In this document: in pieces, positions 24,813 through 33,036 of the stretch
How the letters are laid out: the number at the start of each line of letters is the position of its first letter
How positions within the stretch are numbered: position 1 is the stretch's first letter
NCBI GenBank assembly: GCA_910588105.1
Contig: CAJUQD010000002.1
Location: 30,509-94,508, forward strand
DNA: 64,000 nt
Reading direction: 5' to 3'
Source: an uncultured Oscillospiraceae bacterium
GTDB taxonomy: Bacteria > Bacillota > Clostridia > Oscillospirales > Oscillospiraceae
The notes under the pieces: model-generated
The model's input: only the letters and a program-made list of their open reading frames with translations
The model's database searches: none
What the model was told of the DNA's origin: nothing
Program-made: the position numbers and the translations under genes

Positions 24813-25877
24813 ATGGACATGGAAGAGATACGCGCCCTGCGGCACACCCTGCACGGCTGCCCGGAGCGCTCGGGGCAGGAGGCGCGCACACGGGCGGTTT
24901 TGACGGACTTTTTGGCCCGGCGCACCACCCTGGAGCTGCGTCCCTGCGGGGCGGGCTTTTACGCCGCCCACCGGGAGCCGGAGGCGGAGAAGCCCCCGCT
25001 GGCCCTCCGGGCGGACTACGACGCGCTGGCGCTGCCCGGCGGCGTGGCGGCCCACCTGTGCGGCCACGACGGGCACGCCGCCGCCCTGTGCGCCGCCGCC
25101 CTGTCCGTCCAGGGGGAGCGGCTGGGCCGGGACGTGTTCTTCCTCTTCCAGCCCGCCGAGGAAACCGGGACAGGCGCGCCGGGCTGCCTGGAGCTGTTCG
25201 AGCGGGAACAGGTGGCCCAGATCTACGGGGCCCACAACCTGCCCGGCCTCCCCCTGGGGCGGGTGGTCACCCGGCCCGGGACCTTCGCCTGCGCCTCCCG
25301 GGGGGTCACGCTGTCCTTTCTCGGGCGGCCCACCCACGCCGCCTACCCCGAGCACGGCCTCTCCCCCGCCCCGGCGGTGGGGCGGCTGCTGTGCGCCCTG
25401 CCCGGGCTGTCCGACCCCGCCCGGTTCGGCGGCATGACGCTGTGCACCGTCATCGGCACGCAGATGGGGGAGCGCGCCTTCGGTACCGCCGCCGCCCGGG
25501 CGGAGGTGTGGCTCACCCTCCGGGCCGAACGGGACGAGGATCTGGAGCTGCTGTTTGCCGGCCTGCTCCGGCTGGCCCAATCGCTGGCCGCCGAGTACGG
25601 GCTGGCCTTTGACCACCAGGTGCAGGACGTGTTCCCCGCCACCGTCAACGACCCCGCCTGCGCCCAACGGGTGCTGGAGCTGTGCGGTGGCTCGGTGCTG
25701 GACGCCCCCATGCGCTGGAGCGAGGACTTCGGCCACTACCTGCGCCGCCGCCCCGGCGCCTTCTTCGGCATCGGCGCGGGAGAGGGCTGCCCGCCCCTCC
25801 ACACCCAGGACTACCAGTACCCGGACGCCCTGCTGGAGCCCACCGCCGCCGCCTTCCGGGCCCTGCTGCTGGGCTGA
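24813..25877 (+). CDS. M20 family amidohydrolase/peptidase
   Basis: 354 aa. Family motifs: LALRADYDALAL (metal Asp), CGHDGHAAALCAAAL, QPAEETGTGAPG (catalytic Glu pair), GAHNLPGLPLGRV and the dimerisation domain beginning GVTLSFLGRPTHAAYPEHG. Near the C-terminus, MRWSEDFGHYL and PPLHTQDYQYPD carry the last metal ligand. Relatives hydrolyse N-acyl amino acids, aminobenzoyl-glutamate or small peptides. It has its own promoter and is transcribed alone. The GGGGGACAG ribosome site supports the ATG. Confidence 0.88.
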   Translation: MDMEEIRALRHTLHGCPERSGQEARTRAVLTDFLARRTTLELRPCGAGFYAAHREPEAEKPPLALRADYDALALPGGVAAHLCGHDGHAAALCAAALSVQGERLGRDVFFLFQPAEETGTGAPGCLELFEREQVAQIYGAHNLPGLPLGRVVTRPGTFACASRGVTLSFLGRPTHAAYPEHGLSPAPAVGRLLCALPGLSDPARFGGMTLCTVIGTQMGERAFGTAAARAEVWLTLRAERDEDLELLFAGLLRLAQSLAAEYGLAFDHQVQDVFPATVNDPACAQRVLELCGGSVLDAPMRWSEDFGHYLRRRPGAFFGIGAGEGCPPLHTQDYQYPDALLEPTAAAFRALLLG

Positions 25878-25892
25878 GAAGAACCTGTCCGC

Positions 25893-25948
25893 GCAAAAAC
25901 GCCGCCGCGAGCGCTTCACGCTCACGGCGGCGTATCCTGTCTTTGTGC
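25893..25948 (+). terminator. Large hairpin after the M20 gene
   Basis: Nested inverted repeats: outer CGCGCAAA / TTTGTGCGCG and inner CGCCGCCG-GAGCG / CGCTC-CGGCGGCG. It lies between the convergent M20 gene and the decayed AraC fragment. The T run is short. Confidence 0.6.
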
Positions 25949-25961
25949 GCGGGGAAATCCG

Positions 25962-26171
25962 TCACCCCTGCCTCCCGCAGTGGGCGTTGCGCCACTCCCC
26001 GGCGGACACCCCTTCCAGCTTCTTGAATACCCGGGAAAAATGGGCGGTGTCGGCATAGCCCACCTGCTCGGCGATCTCGCTGATGCGCAGGGCCGGGTTC
26101 TCCAGCAGCTCCTTGGCCCGGCGGACCCGCTCGGCGTTGAGCAGGTCGTAAAAGGTCTGCCCCTGGTGCCT
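25962..26171 (-). pseudogene. C-terminal fragment of an AraC/YesN-type response regulator
   Basis: About 69 residues, the DNA-binding end only: TFYDLLNAERVRRAKELLEN, LRISEIAEQVGYADTAHFSR and VFKKLEGVSAGEWR are the AraC-type double helix-turn-helix. The receiver domain and linker are absent. The fragment is fused in frame to the end of an ABC permease fragment (LLLN joined to RHQGQ), so it cannot work as a regulator. A complete gene of this type would have about 500 residues and pair with a YesM-like kinase, whose relic lies 0.8 kb away. Confidence 0.85.
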
Positions 26172-26833
26172 GTTGAGCAGCAGCGTAATGGTCTTTTCCC
26201 GGGGCACCCGGAGGAAGAAATTCTGGGTAAACAGGTCGTTATAGCTCCACAGGAAGGAGAAGATGGCCACCGTGGCAAAGGAGGACTTGGCCGCAGGCAT
26301 GATGATGTGGAAGTACGCCTGGAACACGTGGCAGCCGCCCACGTAGGCGCTCTCCTCCAGCTCAATAGGCACCGACTGGATAAAGCCCATGAGCACAATC
26401 GTGGCAAAGCACAGGTTGCCGGCAATCTGGGGCAGGATGACCGCCAACAGGGACAGCCAGCGGTTGCCGCTGCTGGCGATGCCCCAGGCGGCCTCCATGC
26501 GGAACACCGGGATGATGGTGGAGAACACCGGGAACATCATCCCCGCCATGATGAGGCTGTAGCACACGCCCCGCAGGCGAAGCGGCAGCGCACCAGCCCA
26601 TAGGCCGCCAGCCCCGCCAGGATCACCACCACCGTCGCCGAGACGGATACAATCAGGCTGTTGAAGTAGGCGTTGGCAAAGTCGAAGCGGTCCATGGCCT
26701 TGGAGTAGTTGTCCATGGTGAAGCCGCCGCCCGGCAGGGGAATGGAAAAGGAGTCCTTGCGGATGAGCCCCTTTTCCCGGAAGGAATTCAGGATGACCCA
26801 CACGAAGGGGTACAGGGTGGTCAGCGACCATAC
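26172..26833 (-). pseudogene. Frameshifted ABC sugar permease (CarB/LacG-like)
   Basis: The first part (WSLTTLYPFVWVILNSFREK to GLAAYGLVRCRF) is in one frame and the second (RLRGVCYSLIMAGMMFPVFS to REKTITLLLN) in another, so a frameshift lies near 26580-26600. The EAA loop region reads IPIELEESAYVGGCHVFQAY then FHIIMPAAKS, characteristic of binding-protein-dependent sugar permeases. The extreme N-terminus and C-terminus are replaced by fragments of neighbouring genes. Confidence 0.85.
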
Positions 26834-26944
26834 GCCCAGCACCACGATGAGCATGGCGATGGCCGAACCGTAGTCCACGTTGCCGCGGTTGAAGGTCTGG
26901 TCGTACATGTAGGTTCCGATGAGCCAGCCCTGATCCTGGGGCAT
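26834..26944 (-). pseudogene. C-terminal scrap of a second ABC sugar permease (AraP/LacF-like)
   Basis: About 37 residues, QDQGWLIGTYMYDQTFNRGN then VDYGSAIAMLIVVLG, which is the typical last transmembrane stretch of the partner permease. It is fused in frame on both sides: to a histidine kinase fragment upstream and the CarB-like permease downstream. Confidence 0.75.
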
Positions 26945-27166
26945 CCCCTTGCGGTCCGGCGCCGCGTCCAGCACGGTGGACCGCGCCTCGATCATCCCGG
27001 ACGCCTTCACGTCCCCGCTCATCCGGGCCTGCCAGTTGATGCTCTCCAGGGTGTTATTCAGAAAATGGGGGTTGATGTGGACCTGGAGGGCTTTGATCTG
27101 GGCGTCCCACCGCGCCAGCTCCTCCTGGTACAGGCAGTCAAACTGGGTCTGGAGCCGGGCAGACAT
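26945..27166 (-). pseudogene. Fragment of a YesM-type sensor histidine kinase
   Basis: About 74 residues. ALQVHINPHFLNNTLESINW is the His_kinase domain of YesM-like sensors, including the phosphorylated His in INPHFL. Membrane, HAMP and ATPase regions are missing. It is joined in frame (MIEARSTVLDAAPDRKG, then MPQDQGW) to a permease scrap. Confidence 0.82.
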
Positions 27167-27170
27167 CTGG

Positions 27171-27366
27171 TTAGCGGTAGGCCCCGAAGCCCGCCAGCAG
27201 TGCCTTATAGTCCACCACCGCCCGCCCCCAGCTCCACCGACACCGACGATGCCCAGCCCAGCAGGGACAGGTCCTCGAAATAGTAGGGCAGATCCAGCGC
27301 CAGGGCCAGCACACCGATGGGCCGGGCTTTCCAGCGCAGAACGGGAGCCTCGCGGCCCCCGTCCCG
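27171..27366 (-). pseudogene. Unassigned gene remnant
   Basis: One minus frame reads GVLALALDLPYYFEDLSLLG then WASSVSVELG; after a shift another gives VVDYKALLAGFGAYR and a stop. The composition is protein-like and the position suggests the tail of another gene of the lost sugar-utilisation cluster, but I cannot name the family. Confidence 0.4.
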
Positions 27367-27367
27367 T

Positions 27368-28801
27368 TCACTCCATATTCCGCCCCGCGAGACCCAGGAA
27401 GCGCTCCATACAAGCTGCGGTCTCCGCCGCTTTCTCCATGGCGTCCCTTTCGCAGAACACCCGCAGCAGCGGCTCCGTGCCCGAGAACCGGGCCGTCACC
27501 CAGCCGCCGTCCTTAAAATAGACCTTGCAGCCATCGGCATAGCTCACCTTTTCCACGTCCAGGCCGAAGTCGGGCAGCTGCTTGTCCTCCATGAGCAGCT
27601 TATTGATGCGCCCCTTCTCCTCCTGGGAGAAGCGGTAGCCCCGCTCGGCCATCTCAAACGAGCCGCAGCGCTCCACGATCTCCTGGTAGAGCTCGGACAG
27701 CCTCCGGCCCGTGGTGGCCAGCATCTCCACCAGAAGGGAGGCGGCGTAAATGCCGTCCTTGCCCTGGATGTGGCCCCGCACCGTCAGGCCGCCGGAGCTC
27801 TCCCCGCCGATCACCGCCCCTGTTTCCGCCATCTTGCCCGACACGTACTTGAAGCCCACCGGCACCTCGTAGCAGGTCTCGCCGAACTCCGCCGCGATGG
27901 CGTCCAACAGGTGGGTGGTGGCGATGTTGCGCACCGCCGCCCCGTGCCAGCCCTTGTAGCGCAGCAGGTAGTAGTACAGCAGCACCAGGATCTTATTGGG
28001 GTGAAGGAACTCGCCCCTGTCGTCAATAATGCCCAGCCGGTCTGCGTCGCCGTCGGTGGCGATGCCGATGTCGCAGCCGTTCTCCTCCACAAAGGACTGC
28101 AAACCGATGAGGGTCTTGCTGTTGGGGGCGGGGAGCCGCCCTCCGAACAGGGCGTCCCGCCGCTCATGGATCACGTCCACATCGCACCGAGCGGTGATGA
28201 GAATGGTGCTCAGCGCGGTCTTGGACACGCCGAACATAGGATCCAGCACCACCTTCAGCCCCCGGGAACGGATGGCGTCCATGTTCACCGAGCGGATGAT
28301 GGAGTCGATATAAGCGTTCATGGGATCCACAACCTGGATCCGGCCGGTGCGCACACCTTCCTCATAGGGGACCGCGGGGCATGGGCCGTCAGGCAAGGCG
28401 GCGATATACTCCTCAATGCTGGCGGTGACGGTCTCGTCGGCGTCCCGCCCCCCCTTGGTGAACACCTTCACGCCGTTATACAGCGCCGGGTTGTGGCTGG
28501 CGGTGACCGCCATACCGTAGGGCAGCTCATAGTAGCGCACCGCAAACATGATAAGGGGGGTGGGGGCCTCCCGCTCCACCACCATGCAGGGTACGTCCGC
28601 CCCGGCCATCACCTCAGCGGCCCAGTGGGCGGCCTCCTTCGACAGGAAGCGGCGGTCATAGCCGATGAGAAAGCCCCTCTGGGCCACCCCCTCGTCCTCC
28701 ATCTTCCGGGCCAGGGCGTATGCCAGGCGCTGGACGTTGGCCTTCGTAAAGCCGTCCCCGATGATAGCCCGCCAGCCGCCCGTTCCAAATTCAATGCTCA
28801 T
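27368..28801 (-). CDS. Phosphoglucomutase/phosphomannomutase family protein
   Basis: 477 aa and intact, unlike its neighbours. The alpha-D-phosphohexomutase signatures are all there: the active-site phosphoserine loop TASHNP (Ser102), the Mg loop DGDADR, the sugar-binding GGESSGG and the phosphate-binding RFSGTEPLLR. It interconverts hexose 1- and 6-phosphates. Next to a GH94 phosphorylase, which releases sugar 1-phosphate, it would once have fed that product into glycolysis. Now the phosphorylase is broken while the mutase is kept, perhaps because it serves another pathway. CATGGGAAGGAGCAAGACAG precedes the ATG. Confidence 0.93.
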   Translation of the reverse strand: MSIEFGTGGWRAIIGDGFTKANVQRLAYALARKMEDEGVAQRGFLIGYDRRFLSKEAAHWAAEVMAGADVPCMVVEREAPTPLIMFAVRYYELPYGMAVTASHNPALYNGVKVFTKGGRDADETVTASIEEYIAALPDGPCPAVPYEEGVRTGRIQVVDPMNAYIDSIIRSVNMDAIRSRGLKVVLDPMFGVSKTALSTILITARCDVDVIHERRDALFGGRLPAPNSKTLIGLQSFVEENGCDIGIATDGDADRLGIIDDRGEFLHPNKILVLLYYYLLRYKGWHGAAVRNIATTHLLDAIAAEFGETCYEVPVGFKYVSGKMAETGAVIGGESSGGLTVRGHIQGKDGIYAASLLVEMLATTGRRLSELYQEIVERCGSFEMAERGYRFSQEEKGRINKLLMEDKQLPDFGLDVEKVSYADGCKVYFKDGGWVTARFSGTEPLLRVFCERDAMEKAAETAACMERFLGLAGRNME

Positions 28802-28838
28802 TCTGTCTTGCTCCTTCCCATGATGACCACGACCTCGT

Positions 28839-30450
28839 TTACGCTCCCCGCCCCCGGGTGGTGATGAGACCGTCTACGGCCTGTCCGTTGCAGGTGACGG
28901 ACGCCACCCCCTTCTCCACGCTGTCCGGGTTGAGCAGCGTGATACGGTACTCCGTCCCCCCGCCACACCCGGGTGATCTGGAACCGCCCTCAATCCGATG
29001 GGGCGCAGGGGTCGATGAGCAGCCCGCCGAACTGGGGCCGCACCCCCAGGATGTACCGGGTGGCGGCAAAGTAGCTCCAGCCGCCGGAGCCGGTCATAAA
29101 GGGGTGCCGCGCCCGGCCGAAGGCGGGGTGGTCGGGACCCATCACAAATTGGCAGTAGGAATAGGGCTCGCTCTGCCGCACCTCTATTTTATCATTTTGC
29201 GCGGCGGGACACAAGGCCCGGTAAAATTTTATTGCCCGCCTTCCCCGGCCCAGCACGGCCTCGGCGCACCACGCCCAGGGATTGCTCTCCAAATTCACCC
29301 GGCCCTCCCGATCCATGTGCGTGCCGATTTTCCGCCCGTCCGCCGTGATGCCCCGGAGATACCACGCCCCGTCCCATAGCTCCCGCCGGCAGGTCTCAAT
29401 GACGTTTTGCCGCATGGCATCATAGCGCCCGGCATCCCCCTCCCGATCCAGGAACTCGGGCGGCGTCCACAAAATACCCCAGCACCCACACGTGGAGGAA
29501 GGACACCATGGCGCTCTCCCCCATCGGCGTAGCCCACAACCTCGTCAAAGAAGGAAAGCTCCCCGGTCTCCCGGACGTATTCCACCACGGCGGCCACCAG
29601 CCACAATGCGTCATCGGCGCAGGCGTCCGCCAGGCCGTGGACAATGGTGTCCTTGTCCGGGGTGGGGATGACGGTGGGAGATTTGAAAGCGGGCTTGTCC
29701 GACTGGGGGCCAAACCAGACCGGGTCAAAGAGATGGAGGCCGTAGCCCGAGGTAGTCAGCCCCTGCAGGAGCTGCTTGATGCGCTTTTTGCATCCTTCCG
29801 GGTTGGAGTGGGGATGGTCATGGCGTCCTGGGCAGTGTCCCGGTAGCCCGGCCCCGTGCGGCCCCCCACCTCAATGGTGGAGGCGAACCGGGAGAACATC
29901 ACGTTGATCTCACTCTGGTACAGGTTCCAGGTGTTGAGCATCACGTCCATATCCGGGTCGTGGGTAGACACCTGAAGCCTGGACAGCCTGTCCTCCCAGA
30001 ACCGGGCCAGATCCGCCAGGGCTCCGTCCACTGCGGCGGGGTCACGGCACTTCTCCCGGACGCGCCGGCCCTCCTGGGCGCCCCCCCTCCCCCAGCATCC
30101 ACACCAGCCGGGCGGTTCCACCGGGGGCCAGGGTGAGGCGCTTTTGCAGCACGGCGCAGTGGTTGCCCCCTTCTCGAAGGAGGAGAAGCATTCTCCCCGC
30201 TCCACCGCCAGGGGACTGGTCTCGGTGCGGTAGGGACCCAGGAAGCTGTCCCGGAGACAGTCGAAGCCGTCCGGCTCAAAGGGGGCGGCCATAACCTGAT
30301 GGGCGCCCTCGTAAAACAGCTCGTAGTCAATGATGCCATCCTCGTACCGGCTTCCGGCGCAGTACAGGGAGATCTGGAAGTTCTGGTTGTCGATGGGGAT
30401 AGCGATGCCAGATATTCCGTAAGCGTCAATCTTTCCGGCGTCTTGCACAG
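28839..30450 (-). pseudogene. Decayed GH94 glycoside phosphorylase (cellobiose/chitobiose phosphorylase-like)
   Basis: Segments in changing minus-strand frames match GH94 in order: DAYGISGIAIPIDNQNFQIS, LYCAGSRYEDGI, MLNTWNLYQSEINVMFSRFA, GGRTGPGYRDTAQDAMTIP (the loop with the catalytic Asp), DALWLVAAVVEYVRETG, NLESNPWAWCAEAVLG, MTGSGGWSYFAATRYILGVR and a C-terminal EYRITLLNPDSVEKGVASVT. At least four frameshifts interrupt it, and the first roughly 170-200 residues of a normal 800-residue enzyme are missing. The family phosphorolyses beta-linked disaccharides to sugar 1-phosphate plus sugar. Sequencing error is possible for single shifts, but not for the missing N-terminus. Confidence 0.85.
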
Positions 30451-30488
30451 CCCAGAGTTAAGGTAGAGAATACAATAAAGTCTGATAA

Positions 30489-30521
30489 AGTGCCATGTAC
30501 TATCGGATAGTACATGGCACT
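30489..30521. repeat. Perfect 33-bp palindromic hairpin
   Basis: AGTGCCATGTACTAT with CGG loop and its exact complement, 15-bp stem. No T run follows on the plus strand. It sits precisely between the truncated end of the GH94 pseudogene and the truncated ABC gene. Confidence 0.85.
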
Positions 30522-30583
30522 GCTTGTAGAAGGATAAATTTTTTAGGGGGAATCAAGATGGAGCAAGGACTGCAAAAGGTAAA

Positions 30584-31066
30584 TCACCAAAGCCGGTTAA
30601 TGGAGTGGGGCCAGCGGGTAACCTGCGCGTCACTGGCCAGAGCGCGAGCAATGGCTACACGCTGCTGCTGGCCTTCGGACAGCAGCAGCACATTTCGCTT
30701 CGCTTCTTCTGCGGTCAGTCCCAATTGCTCCAGAATGGGGAGCGGCGGCAGTTTGGATGTCAAAGCCACGTTCTCCATAGGGGTCAGATAGTCGATCAAG
30801 TTGTAACTCTGGAAGATGAACGCCACATGACTGTGCCGGTGATTGGCAAGGCCGGTCTTTGCAATGTCTTCCCCCTGGTACAAAATCTGACCACTGGAGG
30901 GACTGTCCAGGCCGCCCGGCAGAGACAGCAGCGTGGTCTTGCCGCACCCGGAGGGGCCGAGGATTGCGTACATCTTGCCCTGCTCCATTTGAGCGTTGAT
31001 GCCCTTCAGGACTTTCTTTTTGCCGTCATAGGCATATTGCACATTTTGGATTTCCATGATATTCAT
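30584..31066 (-). pseudogene. Truncated ABC transporter ATPase (MacB/LolD-like)
   Basis: The Walker A (GPSGCGKTTLL), Q-loop (FIFQSYNLIDYLTPMENVAL) and signature (LLSEGQQQRVAIARALASDA) are present. The frame then leaves the family and stops (TRWPHSINRLW), so Walker B, the D-loop and the switch His are lost. A complete protein would be about 225 aa. LSLPGGLDSP also looks degraded relative to the usual LLAGLD. It should not hydrolyse ATP. Its relative start overlaps the divergent flavodoxin fragment. Confidence 0.85.
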
Positions 31067-31601
31067 AAGGTTATGGTTCCTTTTGGGGATGACTGCCTGC
31101 GGGAACACAGGACGTTCAGCAGAGGATACCTCGCCCCCGGCTGACAGTTCCTCGTTGCAGGGTACGGACCCCTCTGGTTCTGAACCCTTCGGTGTTCCCG
31201 ATGTTCCAGATGCGGAGGGGGGTACTGCCGGGATAAAGAGTACCGAACAGAACCCGGATGTTTCCGAACAGCAGCCGGAAGTCTCCGCTCCTGCTCAAAT
31301 AGAGGAACCTCCGGCATCTGATGAGGAATCTACTCCGGCACAGCCCCCACAATCGACCCAGCCGGAACCGTCCATCCATGAAACGCAGCCAGAAGAGCAG
31401 GGACATAACGTGTTGATTGCTTACTTTACCTGGGCTGAGAATACAGTTGTTGAGAACCCCTCTGCGGTGGACGTAGACGCTACAACCTCGGCCAGCGAAC
31501 TGGCTCCCGGGCATGTGGCGCAGATGGCTGGCTGGATTCAGTCAGGAGCTGGAGGGGATTTGTTCTCCATTGTAACAGTGGAACCGTATTCCAGCGATTA
31601 G
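31056..31601 (+). pseudogene. Truncated flavodoxin-domain lipoprotein
   Basis: 181 residues. The start looks cut: FLLGMTACGNT is a lipobox, but the signal peptide before it is short and lacks the usual basic start. Then comes a low-complexity Pro/Glu/Ser linker (residues about 22-115). After it comes only the first 65 residues of a flavodoxin (NVLIAYFTWAENTVVENPSA to GGDLFSIVTVEPYSSD). The frame stops where the FMN-binding fold should continue for another 90 residues. The end coincides with the end of the convergent gene, consistent with one deletion trimming both. Confidence 0.8.
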
Positions 31602-32095
31602 ACCGGCTTTTTACCTGCCTGTTTTGGGGCAGTTACTTTGACCACCGCCACCGGCAGGTTGGTGCTCATCAAATTCTGCTCGTCCAGGTCGTCCACCCGG
31701 CTGTTGGAGGAGAACACCTTGGCGCTGCCCTCGCTGCCGAACAGGATGGCTCGTTTGTCAAACACCGCCAGGCCACAGATGGACACCGGTCGGGCGGCGC
31801 CCACAAAGGCGTCGGCGGTCACCCGGTAAAAATAGCGCACATCCACCGTAAAATAGCCCCGGTTGAAGCCCACAGGCTCCACGTCGATGTAAGCGTACAG
31901 CAGTTCGGCCTGCCCGGCCTTCAAACTGATGGCCCGGTCAATGACGGCCTGGGAACTGACAGTTGGGTAAAGCCGCAGATCTTCAACACAATCCTTATCA
32001 CGGCAGCTGTCGAAAATCTTTCGGGTGTGGATGCACACGGCCTCGCGAATACCGGCGGTATCACAGATGGGGCCCGGCTCAATGAATTCGGCCAT
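31598..32095 (-). CDS. Conserved hypothetical protein, C-terminus probably trimmed
   Basis: 165 aa. Cysteine-containing N-terminal region CDTAGIREAVCIHTRKIFDS then CRDKDCVEDLRLYP, then AELLYAYIDVEPVGFNRGYF and ILFGSEGSAKVFSSNSRVDD. I have the impression of a family of larger clostridial proteins of unknown function with this N-terminus, which would make this copy short. The last residues (APKQAGKKPV) end exactly at the broken flavodoxin gene, suggesting a deletion scar. Well-placed GGGAGGTAC upstream of the ATG. Confidence 0.6.
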   Translation of the reverse strand: MAEFIEPGPICDTAGIREAVCIHTRKIFDSCRDKDCVEDLRLYPTVSSQAVIDRAISLKAGQAELLYAYIDVEPVGFNRGYFTVDVRYFYRVTADAFVGAARPVSICGLAVFDKRAILFGSEGSAKVFSSNSRVDDLDEQNLMSTNLPVAVVKVTAPKQAGKKPV

Positions 32096-32198
32096 TTTCG
32101 TACCTCCCGATCATGGTTGATAGAGGGGGCCCTCCGGCCTGCGGCCGGTATGGCGTTCCCCTTCCAATCCCATTGTATGCGGGGGGACAAATCGGGTG

Positions 32199-32234
32199 AA
32201 AAACGGCGGCGGGGGCCTGCCCGCCGCCGTTTTC
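32199..32234 (-). terminator. Terminator of the DUF2089 operon
   Basis: 13-bp perfect stem AAACGGCGGCGGG / CCCGCCGCCGTTT, followed by T on the minus strand, just after the stop at 32236. Confidence 0.9.
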
Positions 32235-32235
32235 C

Positions 32236-32613
32236 TCACAGATCCCTGATGCGGGTCTTGTCCAGCGAGCGGCTCTTATCCGCCTGCCGGGCCGACCGCC
32301 TCCAGCGCCAGATCCAGCAGACGGCGTACGCCGCCAGAAAAACCGCCGTGGGGATGTTCTCCATCCGCAGCGCAAAAAAGAGGTCGCCTATCTCCGGGCC
32401 CCAGCGCACCACCCGCACCACGCATTTGACCGCCGCCCAGACAAAAAATGCCCCGGCCGGAATCAATCCCAGCCTCCAGTCATCCTTGCAGGCAAGAAAC
32501 ACCTCAACTGCGGCCAGCACCGCGCCGATGGCCAGGAAAATCGGTATTTCCTCGCCGTATACCATGAAGAGCGGCGCGCTGGGATCGCTGAACTGAAATC
32601 CCGACTGAAGCAT
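32236..32613 (-). CDS. Small membrane protein partnered with a DUF2089 regulator
   Basis: 125 aa. Three hydrophobic segments (about 24-44, 50-70 and 88-106), then a basic tail RRSARQADKSRSLDKTRIRD. The ATG at 32613 overlaps the stop of the preceding gene (TGATG), with AAGGAGGAATCG in front, so the two are translationally coupled. DUF2089-type regulators are often followed by small membrane proteins whose level they seem to control. No specific activity can be read. Confidence 0.75.
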   Translation of the reverse strand: MLQSGFQFSDPSAPLFMVYGEEIPIFLAIGAVLAAVEVFLACKDDWRLGLIPAGAFFVWAAVKCVVRVVRWGPEIGDLFFALRMENIPTAVFLAAYAVCWIWRWRRSARQADKSRSLDKTRIRDL

Positions 32614-32906
32614 CACGATTCCTCCTTCGTCTTTCGATACTCGCTGAGCAGCAGCTTGGCGGTGTCAAAGTCCAGCCTGTCGTCCACCGCCAGCCGTTTG
32701 ACCAGCGCCTCATAGGGGTCGCTCCGGCTCTCCTCCCCGAGCCGGATCTTCTGGATGAGCCGGTCCAGCCGCAGCCGCACCGTGGGGTAGCTGACGCCGT
32801 ACTGCGCCGCCATCTCCTTCAGGGAACCGGAGGCAAGGATGAACTTTTTGATGAAGGTACCATCCTCGTCCTCCAATGCGGCCATCCATGCGGGCACCAT
32901 ATCCAT
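32613..32906 (-). CDS. DUF2089 family helix-turn-helix protein
   Basis: 97 aa from the ATG at 32906 (MDMVPAWMAALEDEDGTFIK), preceded by GGAGGGCAGGCT. The central SLKEMAAQYGVSYPTVRLRL then DRLIQKI is a helix-turn-helix characteristic of DUF2089. The acidic C-terminal part resembles the usual dimerisation tail. A 16-bp perfect inverted repeat in its promoter region is the likely autoregulatory operator. Confidence 0.88.
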   Translation of the reverse strand: MDMVPAWMAALEDEDGTFIKKFILASGSLKEMAAQYGVSYPTVRLRLDRLIQKIRLGEESRSDPYEALVKRLAVDDRLDFDTAKLLLSEYRKTKEES

Positions 32907-32938
32907 AGCCTGCCCTCCTTTTATAATATTTATTATAT

Positions 32939-32988
32939 CTTTAATTTTATAAAAGTCAAGATTAATCTTTATTTTTATAAAATTAAAG
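32939..32988 (-). promoter_or_regulatory. Operator-like 16-bp perfect inverted repeat
   Basis: CTTTAATTTTATAAAA (32939-32954) and its exact complement (32973-32988), with an 18-base spacer, lie immediately upstream of the DUF2089 gene. The element also includes AT-rich -10-like hexamers. Binding by the DUF2089 protein is an inference from position. Confidence 0.75.
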
Positions 32989-33014
32989 CGCCCGCTCTGT
33001 CCAAGCGGGCGCTT
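32985..33014 (-). terminator. purA terminator
   Basis: AAGCGCCCGCT / AGCGGGCGCTT arms with a CTGTCCA loop, followed on the minus strand by TTTAATTTTAT. Its T tract overlaps the outer arm of the DUF2089 operator. Confidence 0.85.
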
Positions 33015-33036
33015 CGGGAAAATCCCTTCGTATTTC

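Noticed and set aside
30578..31144. Plus-strand frame opposite the ABC fragment
   Set aside because: Shadow of the truncated ABC ATPase; no ribosome site.
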